From Mycobacteroides saopaulense (lineage in GTDB: Bacteria > Actinomycetota > Actinomycetes > Mycobacteriales > Mycobacteriaceae): a DNA stretch of 64,000 bases. The stretch is from the NCBI RefSeq assembly GCF_001456355.1, contig NZ_CP010271.1, forward strand, positions 1,426,001 to 1,490,000. Reading direction: 5' to 3'. The position numbers and the translations under genes were made by a program. Every line of letters starts with the position of its first letter. The first letter of the stretch is position 1. The notes below the pieces were generated by a model. That model ran no database searches. It had not been told where the DNA came from and saw nothing but the letters and a program-made list of their open reading frames with translations. Of this stretch, positions 40,378-50,099 are shown in pieces.

Positions 40378-42285
40378 GTGGGCGACGGAGCCGTATCGGA
40401 GAAGCTGGAAAAAGTCGTCATCCGGTTTGCTGGAGACTCTGGCGACGGTATGCAGCTCACCGGAGACCGATTTACCTCCGAGGCTGCGATCTTCGGCAAC
40501 GACCTCGCAACACAGCCGAACTATCCCGCCGAGATCCGCGCCCCTCAGGGCACGCTTCCCGGTGTTTCTTCCTTCCAGATCCAGATTGCCGACTACGACA
40601 TCCTCACCGCGGGTGACCGACCCGACGTGCTGGTGGCGATGAACCCGGCGGCGCTGAAGGCCAACATCGGCGACCTGCCGCGCGGCGGCATGGTGATCGC
40701 CAACTCCGACGAGTTCACCAAGCGCAACCTGGCCAAGGTGGGCTACCAGTCGGATCCGCTGGAGCACGACGACATGTCGGACTACGTGGTCTATCAAGTT
40801 CCGATGACCACCCTGGCGCTCGGCGCCGTCGAGCCGGCCGGCGTCTCGAAGAAGGACGGCGCGCGTACCAAAAACATGTTCGCGTTGGGCCTGCTGTCCT
40901 GGATGTATCACCGTCCGCTGGAGGGCACCGAGCAGTTCCTGCGCGAGAAGTTCGCGAAGAAGCCCGATGTGGCCGAGGCCAATATCTTGGCGTTCCGGGC
41001 AGGCTGGAACTATGGCGAGACCACCGAGGCCTTCGGCACCACCTACGAGGTGGCCAAGGCGTCGCTGCCGCCGGGCGAGTACCGACAGGTTTCCGGTAAC
41101 ACCGCGATGGCCTACGGCGTTGTCGCTGCGGGTCGGCTCGCGAACACCAAGGTGGTGCTCGGCACCTACCCGATCACTCCGGCCTCGGACATCTTGCACG
41201 AGCTGAGCAAGTACAAGAACTTCGATGTGTTGACCTTCCAAGCCGAGGACGAGATCGCCGGAATCGGTGCGGCCCTTGGTGCCTCCTTCGGTGGAGCCCT
41301 GGGCGTCACCAGCACGTCGGGTCCCGGCGTGGCGCTCAAGAGCGAGGCGGTGGGTCTGGCGGTCATGACCGAGCTCCCGCTGCTGGTGATCGACGTGCAG
41401 CGCGGCGGTCCGTCGACCGGTCTGCCCACCAAGACCGAGCAGGCCGACCTGCTGCAGGCTCTGTATGGCCGCAACGGCGAGTCACCCATCGCGGTGCTCG
41501 CGCCCCGCTCGCCTTCGGACTGCTTCGACATCGCGATCGAGGCCGTGCGCATCGCGCTCACCTACCGGACTCCGGTGATGATCCTGTCCGACGGCGCGAT
41601 CGCCAATGGCTCTGAGCCGTGGGCCATCCCGGACATCGCGAGCTATCCGGCGATCGAGCACACTTTCGCCTCGCCTGATCAGGATTTCGCGCCCTACAAC
41701 CGCGACCCGGAGACTCTTGCCCGTCAGTTCGCCGTCCCGGGTACCCCCGGGCTGGAGCATCGCATCGGCGGCCTGGAAAAGGCCAACGGTTCGGGCAACA
41801 TCTCGTACGACCCGGCCAACCACGACCTCATGGTGCGGTTGCGTCAGCTCAAGATCGACGGAATCACGGTGCCGGACTTGGAGGTTGACGATCCGACCGG
41901 AGATGCTCAACTACTCATGATCGGGTGGGGCAGCTCGTACGGCCCCATCGGAGAGGCCTGCCGACGTGCCCGTCGCAAGGGTCTGAAGGTTGCGCATGCG
42001 CACCTGCGTCACCTCAATCCGTTCCCGAAGAACCTGGGCGAGGTACTGCGCAAGTACCCCAAGGTCGTTGCGCCGGAGATGAACCTCGGGCAGCTGTCGC
42101 TGCTGCTGCGCGGGAAGTTCCTGGTGGATGTGCAATCGGTGACTAAGGTGCAGGGCATGGCCTTCCTCGCCGACGAGGTCGAAGAAATCATCGATGCGGC
42201 CCTGGACGGGTCGCTCGCCGACAAGGAAAGTCAGAAGGCTGTTCTCGCGCGTGAATCCGCGGTGGCCGTAGGGGATCGAGCATGA
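40378..42285 (+). CDS. korA: 2-oxoacid:ferredoxin oxidoreductase alpha-gamma subunit
   Basis: About 635 aa. Gamma domain at the N-terminus (VVIRFAGDSGDGMQLTGDRF, QGTLPGVSSFQIQIADYD), then the alpha domain with GTYPITPASDILHELSK and GPGVALKSEAVGLAVM. With KorB it forms the CoA-dependent 2-oxoglutarate:ferredoxin oxidoreductase (Rv2455c-Rv2454c), which can replace the NAD-linked dehydrogenase complex. It overlaps korB by 4 bp (ATGA). Start chosen by ribosome site; ATG 40324 is possible. Confidence 0.92.
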   Translation: MGDGAVSEKLEKVVIRFAGDSGDGMQLTGDRFTSEAAIFGNDLATQPNYPAEIRAPQGTLPGVSSFQIQIADYDILTAGDRPDVLVAMNPAALKANIGDLPRGGMVIANSDEFTKRNLAKVGYQSDPLEHDDMSDYVVYQVPMTTLALGAVEPAGVSKKDGARTKNMFALGLLSWMYHRPLEGTEQFLREKFAKKPDVAEANILAFRAGWNYGETTEAFGTTYEVAKASLPPGEYRQVSGNTAMAYGVVAAGRLANTKVVLGTYPITPASDILHELSKYKNFDVLTFQAEDEIAGIGAALGASFGGALGVTSTSGPGVALKSEAVGLAVMTELPLLVIDVQRGGPSTGLPTKTEQADLLQALYGRNGESPIAVLAPRSPSDCFDIAIEAVRIALTYRTPVMILSDGAIANGSEPWAIPDIASYPAIEHTFASPDQDFAPYNRDPETLARQFAVPGTPGLEHRIGGLEKANGSGNISYDPANHDLMVRLRQLKIDGITVPDLEVDDPTGDAQLLMIGWGSSYGPIGEACRRARRKGLKVAHAHLRHLNPFPKNLGEVLRKYPKVVAPEMNLGQLSLLLRGKFLVDVQSVTKVQGMAFLADEVEEIIDAALDGSLADKESQKAVLARESAVAVGDRA

Positions 42286-43379
42286 CCGACGTACTCAATG
42301 GACTCAACGGCATCAGTGGTTTGGCCGGTACCGATCTGGGCTTGAGCGCCAATGCCCTGGTGCCCACCACCGACGAGGAGCAGAAGTCGAAGGACTTCAC
42401 CTCCGATCAGGAAGTGCGTTGGTGCCCCGGTTGCGGTGACTACGTCATCCTCAACACCATCCGTGGCTTCCTGCCGGAGCTCGGCCTCAAGCGCGAGAAC
42501 ATTGTGTTCATCAGCGGTATTGGCTGCTCGAGCCGGTTCCCGTACTACCTGGACACCTATGGCATGCACTCGATCCATGGCCGCGCGCCGGCCATCGCGA
42601 CCGGCCTGGCGCTGGCTCGCGAGGATCTGTCCGTGTGGGTGGTGACCGGTGACGGCGACGCGCTGTCCATTGGTGGCAACCACCTGATCCACACCCTGCG
42701 CCGCAACGTGAACCTGACAATCCTGCTGTTCAACAACAGGATTTACGGTCTCACCAAGGGGCAGTACTCGCCGACCTCGGAGACCGGCAAGGTCACCAAG
42801 TCGACGCCGATGGGCTCGCTGGACTACCCGTTCAACCCGGTATCCCTGGCGCTGGGCGCCGAGGCCACATTCGTGGGACGGGCGCTGGACTCGGACAAGA
42901 AGGGGCTGTCGGAGGTACTGCGTGCCGCAGCCGCCCACCGTGGTTCGGCACTGGTCGAGATCCTGCAGGACTGCCCGATCTTCAACGACGGGTCCTTCGA
43001 TCTGTTGCGTAAGGAAGGCTCCGAGCAGCGCGTCATCAACGTGAGCCACGGCCAGCCGATCACCTTCGGTGCCGAGGGCGAACTGTGCGTCGTCCGTTCA
43101 GGTTTCGGCCTGGAGGTCGCCAAGACGGCCGATGTGAAAGCCGAGGACATCGTGGTGCATGACGCGTATTCGGATGATTCGGCCTACGCCTTCGCGCTGT
43201 CTCGGCTGTCCGAGCAGGACCTTGAGCACACCGTGATGGGTGTGTTCCGCAGCGTGCAGCGTCCCACCTATGACGACCTGGCTCGTGAGCAGCTGACCGC
43301 CGCTGCCGCCGCCAAACCGAGCGACACCGCCGCACTGCAGGCGCTGTTGACCGGTCGGGACACCTGGACCGTCGGCTAG
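42282..43379 (+). CDS. korB: 2-oxoacid:ferredoxin oxidoreductase beta subunit
   Basis: 365 aa. VRWCPGCGDYVIL with Cys pair, and the thiamine-diphosphate motif GDGDALSIGGNHLIH...NNRIYGLTKGQ. No bound-ferredoxin domain, so it relies on a separate ferredoxin. Decarboxylates 2-oxoglutarate to succinyl-CoA. ATG overlaps the korA stop. Confidence 0.93.
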   Translation: MTDVLNGLNGISGLAGTDLGLSANALVPTTDEEQKSKDFTSDQEVRWCPGCGDYVILNTIRGFLPELGLKRENIVFISGIGCSSRFPYYLDTYGMHSIHGRAPAIATGLALAREDLSVWVVTGDGDALSIGGNHLIHTLRRNVNLTILLFNNRIYGLTKGQYSPTSETGKVTKSTPMGSLDYPFNPVSLALGAEATFVGRALDSDKKGLSEVLRAAAAHRGSALVEILQDCPIFNDGSFDLLRKEGSEQRVINVSHGQPITFGAEGELCVVRSGFGLEVAKTADVKAEDIVVHDAYSDDSAYAFALSRLSEQDLEHTVMGVFRSVQRPTYDDLAREQLTAAAAAKPSDTAALQALLTGRDTWTVG

Positions 43380-43414
43380 ACCCATATCGGCTGGTTTTCG
43401 CCGTCGTGCATTCG

Positions 43415-43428
43415 GACGCTTCGGCGTC
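43415..43428 (+). terminator. Short hairpin after korB
   Basis: GACGC-TTCG-GCGTC with a UUCG tetraloop ~35 bp after korB. No T-tract, so at most a weak terminator or an RNA end. Confidence 0.3.
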
Positions 43429-43542
43429 TCCTCGCGCGCGAAATGCGGTTGCTCTCGTAAGATTCAGGGACGTTGATGTTTCCGTGCCGGGTCTCCGGTC
43501 CGGAACGCAACCTTCATGCCCTAGATACGAGGTGAGAAGGCC

Positions 43543-43842
43543 GTGAGGCAGTCGCTGATCGCGATAGCAACAGCAATGGCGATGATCGGTGTCTCGCTGG
43601 GCGGTGCAGCCATTGCGGCAGCCGCCGGCAACGCCAACGACGTCATCAACGAGCTCAAGGCAAACGGGTATCGGGTGATCATCACCAAGAGCGGTGCCGG
43701 CGACTTGAGCAAGTGCACCGTCGTCTCGGTGGAGAAGCAGTCGCCGGTAACGGATGTGGGTGCGGGGCGCGATGCACAGAACTATCCGACGACGGTCCCG
43801 GTGACGTCGCGAAAGATCGCTGTCGTCTCGCTGCGCTGCTGA
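43543..43842 (+). CDS. Small secreted protein of unknown function
   Basis: 99 aa from GTG 43543 with GAGAAGG upstream. A signal peptide (residues 1-27, AMAMIGVSLGGAAIA) is followed by a ~70-residue domain with two Cys (58, 99) that could form a disulfide. Related proteins occur in many mycobacteria but I know no function. It lies between korB and the rpf leader. Confidence 0.7.
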   Translation: MRQSLIAIATAMAMIGVSLGGAAIAAAAGNANDVINELKANGYRVIITKSGAGDLSKCTVVSVEKQSPVTDVGAGRDAQNYPTTVPVTSRKIAVVSLRC

Positions 43843-44095
43843 TCGGCTCACACGTTTGACGGGCCCCTCGGCAGATGTTGTCGCGTGAGGGCGAATAGGG
43901 CTATGTGCCAACACATTTCGTGGTGGCTATCGACGGCTGCCCTGGAGCGAGGCGTCGATTGTCCGAATTTGTTGCGCAATTGGTAATTGGCAAATAGTGT
44001 TATTTGTGATGCGCCTGTGAATAGAGTGAATTTGTCAATTCGCCACGCCGCATGTTTTTAAAGTTTCTAATGTGACTTGAGTGATTTGCCGTCAT

Positions 44096-44111
44096 CGTGG
44101 TATGGCTCACA
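44096..44111. promoter_or_regulatory. CRP-like site upstream of rpf
   Basis: CGTGG-N6-TCACA compares with TGTGA-N6-TCACA: 3/5 in the left and 5/5 in the right half. Crp/Cmr proteins control rpfA in M. tuberculosis. It lies ~425 bp before the start codon. Confidence 0.35.
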
Positions 44112-44341
44112 AATAGAGCGTGATCTGACTCACTAATCGCAGGTAGGAGCGACCCTAAGGGAACCTGAGAATTTCTTAAGTGACCTGGGGTTAGTCGCTG
44201 AAGATTGGCTCTGTAATTGTTTCGTTATTGGTTTGGGATGTGCGTGTCGTGAGATGACTTTCGCTGATTGGTTCCGTACGGTCCGACACGTCAAGAAACC
44301 GGAGCAAAACTCCGAACCGTGAACCCTGTGTGCAAATGGGG

Positions 44342-44867
<526 letters not shown>

Positions 44868-44891
44868 ACCCCGAGAAGTACACCACCAACT

Positions 44892-44946
44892 CAACAAGCC
44901 ACCAAGAGCGGACACCCACGGTGTTCCACCTCTTGGTGGCTTGTTG
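44892..44946 (+). terminator. 17-bp perfect hairpin after rpf
   Basis: CAACAAGCCACCAAGAG (44892-44908) pairs exactly with CTCTTGGTGGCTTGTTG (44930-44946); the loop holds a nested ACACC/GGTGT stem. There is no T-tract, as with many mycobacterial terminators. It separates rpf from mobA. Confidence 0.7.
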
Positions 44947-44969
44947 GTATCTGTGCGTAAGTTTCTTCC

Positions 44970-45536
44970 ATGAACCAACTCGCGGCGGTGGTGCTCACCG
45001 GTGGCGCTTCGCGCCGCATGGGGCGCGACAAGGCCGCCATCCGCTGGGGCGGGCAAACCCTGGCGCGGCGCATCGTGCGGGTGGCGAGCTCGCGGTGTGC
45101 GCCCGTGATCGTGGTGCGTGCGCCGGATCAGGACATCGCGACTCCAGACGCGATCGTCGTCGACGATCGCGAGCCGGGGCAGGGGCCATTGGTGGCGCTG
45201 GGGCAGGGGCTGCGGGTGGCCGCGGACAGGGGAGCGGTCAGGGCCTTCGTCTGCGCCGTGGACATGCCACTGATTGCCCCGGCACTCATCGATGAACTCG
45301 CGGCGGGTGGTGACCGCATCGTCGTCGCCACCGCGGACGGCCGGGATCACTACCTGGCTGCGGTCTATGACGTAGGCCTATGCGACATCGTTGATGAGTT
45401 GACTTCCGCCGGGGAACGCCGACTCGGTGCGCTCCTTGAGCGCGTTGGTGCGCAACGAATTTCGATATCCGAGCCGAATTGGATCGTCAACGTGAACACC
45501 GAGGCAGACCTGGCGGCGTTGCCACCTTTACCCTGA
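44970..45536 (+). CDS. mobA: Molybdenum cofactor guanylyltransferase
   Basis: 188 aa. Nucleotide-binding motif LTGGASRRMGRDKA at the N-terminus, then CAVDMPLIAP (metal Asp) and the C-terminal NWIVNVNTEADL. It converts molybdopterin to MGD with GTP; the bis-MGD oxidoreductase encoded 5 kb upstream needs this cofactor. Position matches Rv2453c. Confidence 0.9.
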   Translation: MNQLAAVVLTGGASRRMGRDKAAIRWGGQTLARRIVRVASSRCAPVIVVRAPDQDIATPDAIVVDDREPGQGPLVALGQGLRVAADRGAVRAFVCAVDMPLIAPALIDELAAGGDRIVVATADGRDHYLAAVYDVGLCDIVDELTSAGERRLGALLERVGAQRISISEPNWIVNVNTEADLAALPPLP

Positions 45537-45541
45537 CAGTC

Positions 45542-46813
45542 GTGTCGCACTCGCATAGCCACTCCCACGCTCATCATGGACTAGGGCCGAAAGGAACCGC
45601 ACCCTTCGGATCCACCGCCGCCCGCATCGTGGTGGGCCTGCTGGCCGCGATGGGGATCGCCGTCCTCATCGGACTGGTGACGTTGTGGCCCGAGCACCGC
45701 ACCGTGGATATCCCGCTGCCGTATCAGAACGCCCATGGTGGCGCGGTAACCACCGAGTCGGGCACGGTGCTGTCGACGCGCCTCGGTGAATGCGGCAGTT
45801 TGTCGACGGGACAAGTACTCACCGCCGATCCCTCGGCGGGGCAGACGCCCGATTCGACGTGCTCGCTGGACCTCATCGCGATCACCTCCGGGCCCAACTC
45901 GGGAGCCAAGACCCAGCTTGAGTTCACCTCCGGCGGCGGACAACCGACTCTTTCTGCCGGAGAACACATCCGGATCACCCGGCAGGTCGACGCGCAGGGT
46001 GCGACCAGTTACAGCTTCTATGACTACGAACGCACCTGGCCGCTGGTCGCCGTCGCCGCGGCCTTCGCGATCGTCATCTGCCTGGTGGCGCGCTGGCGCG
46101 GATTGCGGGCGCTGGTGGGCATCGTGGTGGCGTTCCTGGTGCTCGCCGTGTTCCTGCTCCCGGCGTTGCGTGACGGCGGTCCCGCGTTGCCGCTGGCATT
46201 GGTGGCGTCGGCGACGATCCTGTTCGTGGTCATCTACCTGGCCCATGGCGTGAGCATGCGCACCAGCGCAGCCCTGCTGGGCACGCTCACGGCGATGTTG
46301 TTCGCGGCCGGACTGTCCTGGGCCGTCATCGAATTGACGCACCTGACCGGCCTGTCCGACGAGCAGAACAACGAAGTCGCCGCCTACATGGGGGGAGTGT
46401 CGATATCGGGGCTGTTGCTTGCCGGCTTCATCATCGGCTCGCTCGGTGTTCTCAACGACGTCACCGTCACCCAGGCATCGACGGTCTTCGAGCTGGCGGA
46501 GCTGGGCGACGGTTCCACGCGCAGGGAGGTATTCCTGGGCGCCATGAGGGTCGGGCGCGATCACATCGCCAGCACCGTCTACACACTCGTGCTGGCCTAC
46601 GCCGGGAACTCGTTGCCGCTCATGTTGCTGTTCAGCGTTGCCAACCGATCTCTGGGTGACGTGCTGACCAGTGAGGGCGTCGCGATCGAGATCGCCCGAT
46701 CCGCGGTCGGTGGCATCGCGCTGGTGCTGTCCGTTCCGCTGACAACCGCGATCGCCGCAGCCTTGGCGACCCCCGGCAAGCGGGGCGTAACCGCGGGCGG
46801 CCGAGCGGCCTAA
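45542..46813 (+). CDS. YibE/F-family polytopic membrane protein
   Basis: About 423 aa from GTG 45542. His-rich N-terminus (SHSHSHSHAHH, metal binding likely), one helix, an extracytoplasmic domain (~60-165), then about seven further helices with the family motif DVTVTQASTVFEL and VGRDHIASTVYTLVLAYAG. The family's role is unknown, perhaps metal or ion transport. The reading frame continues upstream to 45479, overlapping mobA, but the conserved part starts here. The stop lies in a short direct repeat. Confidence 0.75.
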   Translation: MSHSHSHSHAHHGLGPKGTAPFGSTAARIVVGLLAAMGIAVLIGLVTLWPEHRTVDIPLPYQNAHGGAVTTESGTVLSTRLGECGSLSTGQVLTADPSAGQTPDSTCSLDLIAITSGPNSGAKTQLEFTSGGGQPTLSAGEHIRITRQVDAQGATSYSFYDYERTWPLVAVAAAFAIVICLVARWRGLRALVGIVVAFLVLAVFLLPALRDGGPALPLALVASATILFVVIYLAHGVSMRTSAALLGTLTAMLFAAGLSWAVIELTHLTGLSDEQNNEVAAYMGGVSISGLLLAGFIIGSLGVLNDVTVTQASTVFELAELGDGSTRREVFLGAMRVGRDHIASTVYTLVLAYAGNSLPLMLLFSVANRSLGDVLTSEGVAIEIARSAVGGIALVLSVPLTTAIAAALATPGKRGVTAGGRAA

Positions 46814-46840
46814 CCGAGGGCGGGCGAGCGGCCTAACCGA
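46803..46840. repeat. Tandem 15-bp repeat at the stop of the YibE/F gene
   Basis: GAGCGGCCTAACCGA occurs at 46803-46817 and 46826-46840 (23-bp period). The first copy holds the stop of the plus-strand gene, the second the stop of the minus-strand VOC gene; before the duplication the two stops would have overlapped as CTAA. Confidence 0.6.
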
Positions 46841-47519
46841 AGGCGCAGAACTCGTTTCCGTCCGGGTCGGTGAGCACGGTCCAGCGGATGTCGGTGTCGG
46901 GGCCGCGAAGCGCACGGGCGCCGTCGTGCACCAGTTCGGCGGCGTCCGCGCGCACATCCCAGTGCCAGCGGTTCTTCACCACGCGTTCGTCGGGAACCCG
47001 GACGAACTTCCAGATCAGGTCGCCCCATCCGGCGCCGCCGCGCAACCACCGCAGTGTGCCGTCGGAGCCGGGCGTGAGCGTGCCGCCGACACGGTCTTGC
47101 CACCACTGCGCGATCTCGACCGGTTTGTCGCTGTCGGTGCATACCGCGAAGAGTTTTGCGGGTGTATCGCTTTCGAGCTCTGGATCGAGAAACGCGCAGA
47201 ACTCGTTGCCTTCGACATCGGCCATCACGACCCATTCCGGTTCGGTTGCCAGTGCCGTCGCGCCCAGTGCGACGAGGTCGTCCACCGTGCGCGCGTAGAC
47301 GTCGAAATGCACACGGTTCTTGACGGTCTTGGCCTCGGGCACCCGGTTGATCCAGATGTCGACATCCTCGCCGCGCCGGATCAGCGCTTCGCCAGCCTCG
47401 TCGATGTCGACCTCCCCGCCAATGGCCGCGGCCCAGAACTTGGCGACCGGGACAGGCAGCGTGGCGTCGATGCAGAAATCCTTGAGACTGGCATTGGGCT
47501 TGGGTCCGTTGGGAGACAC
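46833..47519 (-). CDS. Two-domain VOC (glyoxalase-like) protein
   Basis: 228 aa with two tandem beta-alpha-beta-beta-beta units of the vicinal-oxygen-chelate fold (~residues 10-115 and 120-225), each ending in WVVMADVEGNEFCAF or TVLTDPDGNEFCAF. Similar to glyoxalase/bleomycin-resistance proteins. The metal His/Glu set is incomplete, so it may bind rather than convert its ligand. 9 bp downstream of the monooxygenase gene, likely one unit. Confidence 0.75.
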   Translation of the reverse strand: MSPNGPKPNASLKDFCIDATLPVPVAKFWAAAIGGEVDIDEAGEALIRRGEDVDIWINRVPEAKTVKNRVHFDVYARTVDDLVALGATALATEPEWVVMADVEGNEFCAFLDPELESDTPAKLFAVCTDSDKPVEIAQWWQDRVGGTLTPGSDGTLRWLRGGAGWGDLIWKFVRVPDERVVKNRWHWDVRADAAELVHDGARALRGPDTDIRWTVLTDPDGNEFCAFG

Positions 47520-47528
47520 AGGGGAATC

Positions 47529-48683
47529 CTATGGGCCAACCACGACACCGCCGGCGTCATATCCGGCGATGCGCTGCAACTGTCTCCAGAACACCGAGGC
47601 GGGGATGCGACCCGACGCCCGCACCAGCAGGCCGCCCAGCGCCGCCGGCCGGGCAAAGGTCACGTGCCCGATCTGGCGGCTTCGGTTGACCACCGCACGC
47701 GTGCGTGACCTTCGCCGCCGTGCATATTCACGGAAAGCGCTTGGCAGAGAGGATCGTTCGGACGCTGCCGCGCCGAGCACGGCGGCATCCTCGAGTGACA
47801 GGCACCCGCCCTGGCCCAGGTGCGGGCGCATCGGATGCGCGGCGTCGCCCACCAGGACCACCCGACCGCCGGTGATCCGGCGCAGGCGTCCGCGATCGTA
47901 GATATCGCCGCGCAAGACCGAAGTCTCATCGCTGCTGCGTAGAAGGTCCGGAATGGGATCTGCCCAGTCGCCGAACTTGCCCGTCAGGTAGTCGATTTCG
48001 CGGCCGTGTGCGCGCTGCGCCTCGTGGGATCGCTCGCCGGCGAACCAGTAGGTGCGGTTGCCGGACAAAGGCAGGTGGCCGAACTCTATCCCCGGTCCCA
48101 CGGTAATCCCGGCCAGTTCATCGGGGATGGCCACTGCGGCAATGCCGCGCCACGCGGTGTATCCGGAGTACCGGAATGCGAGCGGGCCGTTGAGATACTG
48201 CGCGGCCAGTGATCCGATTCCGTCGGCTCCCACGACCGCGGCGGCGGTGAGCGACGTGCCGTCGGCGAGCTCGACAAAGGTCCCGTGTAGTCCGTCTCGA
48301 ACGTTGCTCACCCGGGCGCCGTAACGCACGGTCCCCGGCGCGAGGCGGTCGGCCAGAATCGCCAGGAGTTGATTGCGTTCGGTGACGGCGACAGGCTCTC
48401 CCACGGCCTTGGTGAGCTGTCCGCTCGGTGGTTCTCGCAGCACCCGCCCGTTGTGCCAGCGCATCATCCCGGTCTCCACACGGGCGCTTGCGGCGCGCAC
48501 CTCGTCGCCCACGCCTAAGGCATCGCATGCCGCTAATGCATTGGGCCATAAGGTAATTGCATATCCGGTGGAGGTGCCGTCCCGGTCATCGAGAACCACG
48601 ACGTCGCGCCCGGATCGTTGTAACGCGACTGCGGTGGCAAGACCGGCAATCCCGGCGCCAACCACGACAATGTGGTCGCTCAT
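47529..48683 (-). CDS. FAD-dependent monooxygenase
   Basis: 384 aa, PHBH-type flavoprotein: GxGxxG at the start (VVVGAGIAGLATAVALQRSG), VGADGIGS, and the second FAD motif GDAAHPMRPHLGQGGCL. Hydroxylates an aromatic or related compound with NAD(P)H and O2. No signal peptide. The C-terminal ~60 residues are Arg-rich. Confidence 0.85.
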   Translation of the reverse strand: MSDHIVVVGAGIAGLATAVALQRSGRDVVVLDDRDGTSTGYAITLWPNALAACDALGVGDEVRAASARVETGMMRWHNGRVLREPPSGQLTKAVGEPVAVTERNQLLAILADRLAPGTVRYGARVSNVRDGLHGTFVELADGTSLTAAAVVGADGIGSLAAQYLNGPLAFRYSGYTAWRGIAAVAIPDELAGITVGPGIEFGHLPLSGNRTYWFAGERSHEAQRAHGREIDYLTGKFGDWADPIPDLLRSSDETSVLRGDIYDRGRLRRITGGRVVLVGDAAHPMRPHLGQGGCLSLEDAAVLGAAASERSSLPSAFREYARRRRSRTRAVVNRSRQIGHVTFARPAALGGLLVRASGRIPASVFWRQLQRIAGYDAGGVVVGP

Positions 48684-48810
48684 AGCTTGACGTTATGGGC
48701 GGACCCCACAGCGGTAAAGGGTCTGGGGTTGTGATGTTCGGCATTCGTTCACTCGCGGCTGATCTGCTTGGCTAAGGTTCACCAAACCCCAGATATCTAG
48801 GAGGAGACCC

Positions 48811-49425
48811 ATGGCCACACTCGACGAGCTACTGAATGAGATCCCGACCGATCAGATCGCCGCAAAGCTCGGGGTCGACAACGAGACGGCCGACAAGGCG
48901 ATCAAGTCCGTGGTCCCGCTGCTGGTGGGTGGCCTGCAGGCCAACGCCGACGACCCGGAGAAGGCCGCCGATCTGCAGGCCAACGTCAACAGCGCACCGA
49001 GCACCCTTCTCGACGGCGGCGTGAACGTCGATGACGTCGACCAGAATGCGGGTAGCGCCGTCGTCGCCTCGCTGTTCGGTGACAACAACGCGGACGACGT
49101 CGCCGCGAAGCTCTCCGGTGCGGGTGCAGGCAACAGCGACCTGATCAAGCAGCTGCTGCCCATCCTGGCTCCGATCGTGCTGGCCTTCGTGGCCAAGAAG
49201 CTCACCGGCGGCGGTGCGCAGGCGGCGCCCGCGGAGGCACCCGCCGCCAGCGGCGGCGGAATCGGCGACATCCTGGGCAACATCCTCGGCAGCGCCGTCG
49301 GCGGCGGGGCGGCTCAGGGTGGAAACAACCCGCTCGGCAGCATCCTGGGCAGCGTGCTCGGCAGCAAGGGCGGAAGCGACGCGCTCGGCAGCATCCTGGG
49401 CGGGCTTCTGGGCGGCAAGAAGTAA
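48811..49425 (+). CDS. DUF937 domain protein
   Basis: 204 aa. N-terminal DUF937 helical domain (ELLNEIPTDQIAAKLGVDNE, KSVVPLLVGGLQANADDPEK, ~1-100), a hydrophobic segment (~110-130, LLPILAPIVLAFVAKKL) and a Gly/Ala/Ser/Leu-rich tail of GGILG/LGSILG repeats. RBS AGGAGG precedes the ATG. Conserved but of unknown function; the neighbours give no hint. Confidence 0.8.
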   Translation: MATLDELLNEIPTDQIAAKLGVDNETADKAIKSVVPLLVGGLQANADDPEKAADLQANVNSAPSTLLDGGVNVDDVDQNAGSAVVASLFGDNNADDVAAKLSGAGAGNSDLIKQLLPILAPIVLAFVAKKLTGGGAQAAPAEAPAASGGGIGDILGNILGSAVGGGAAQGGNNPLGSILGSVLGSKGGSDALGSILGGLLGGKK

Positions 49426-49440
49426 CCGCGCAGTCTCACT

Positions 49441-49477
49441 CGGAACCACCCGGCGCCCCGCGGCCCGGGTGGTTCCG
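49441..49477 (+). terminator. Hairpin terminator after the DUF937 gene
   Basis: Perfect 13-bp stem CGGAACCACCCGG/CCGGGTGGTTCCG (49441-49453, 49465-49477) with an 11-nt loop, just after the stop and before the next start. Confidence 0.7.
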
Positions 49478-49481
49478 TCGT

Positions 49482-50048
49482 GTGGTGGCCCGCCCGCCCG
49501 GGCCAGTGCTTCTCGGAGCCGCGACGGTCGCGTGCGGCGGCGCGCTGTGGGGAGCGTCATGTCCGGGCGGGGACTTCTTCCTCCTGCTGCTTGTCGGGTA
49601 TGCGGCCGTGGCGATCGCCATCGTGTGGGTGCTACGGACGGCATGTCACCTCGCCCTGCGACGCGCCGGTTCTGGGGAGGCGCGAGCATCGTGGTTACGG
49701 GTGAGTGCGGTCCCCGTGGTGATCGCGATGACACTCCTGGCCATTGGCGGCGACGTGCCCATGCGTCTGCGGTTCGCGCAGGCACGAGGCGCTTTTGAGG
49801 GGATTGTGCGGTCGATTCAGGAGGGCCGTCCTGCGCCGACAGTGGTTCGGTTGGGCACCTATCGTGTCAGGAGTGTCAGCTCGCGGGGTCCGAACATCTA
49901 CTTCGTCGTCGACGGCGGTGGGTTCCTCACCGACGAGGGATTCGTCTATCTGCCGCACGGCGCGCCGCAGAAATCAGAGATCGGTGAGAGAACCTGGGTG
50001 CGGCACTTCGGCGGCGATTGGTACACCTTCAGCGCCGATATGTTCTGA
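49482..50048 (+). CDS. Membrane protein of unknown function
   Basis: 188 aa from GTG 49482, starting within 5 nt of the terminator hairpin. Three hydrophobic segments (~5-25, ~32-50, ~72-90), then a C-terminal soluble beta-rich domain (~95-188) with VRLGTYRVRSVSSRGPNIYF. No family recognised; the start is uncertain because of the hairpin. Confidence 0.5.
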   Translation: MVARPPGPVLLGAATVACGGALWGASCPGGDFFLLLLVGYAAVAIAIVWVLRTACHLALRRAGSGEARASWLRVSAVPVVIAMTLLAIGGDVPMRLRFAQARGAFEGIVRSIQEGRPAPTVVRLGTYRVRSVSSRGPNIYFVVDGGGFLTDEGFVYLPHGAPQKSEIGERTWVRHFGGDWYTFSADMF

Positions 50049-50099
50049 GCCGCTTGGCACGTGAAAATGGCAGGGACCGGCAACCCTAGAATCTGATGG

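Noticed and set aside
45581..46957. A 458-codon minus-strand frame over the YibE/F gene
   Set aside because: The plus strand has a His-rich start and many membrane helices; the reverse frame is low-complexity Arg/Gln/His sequence.
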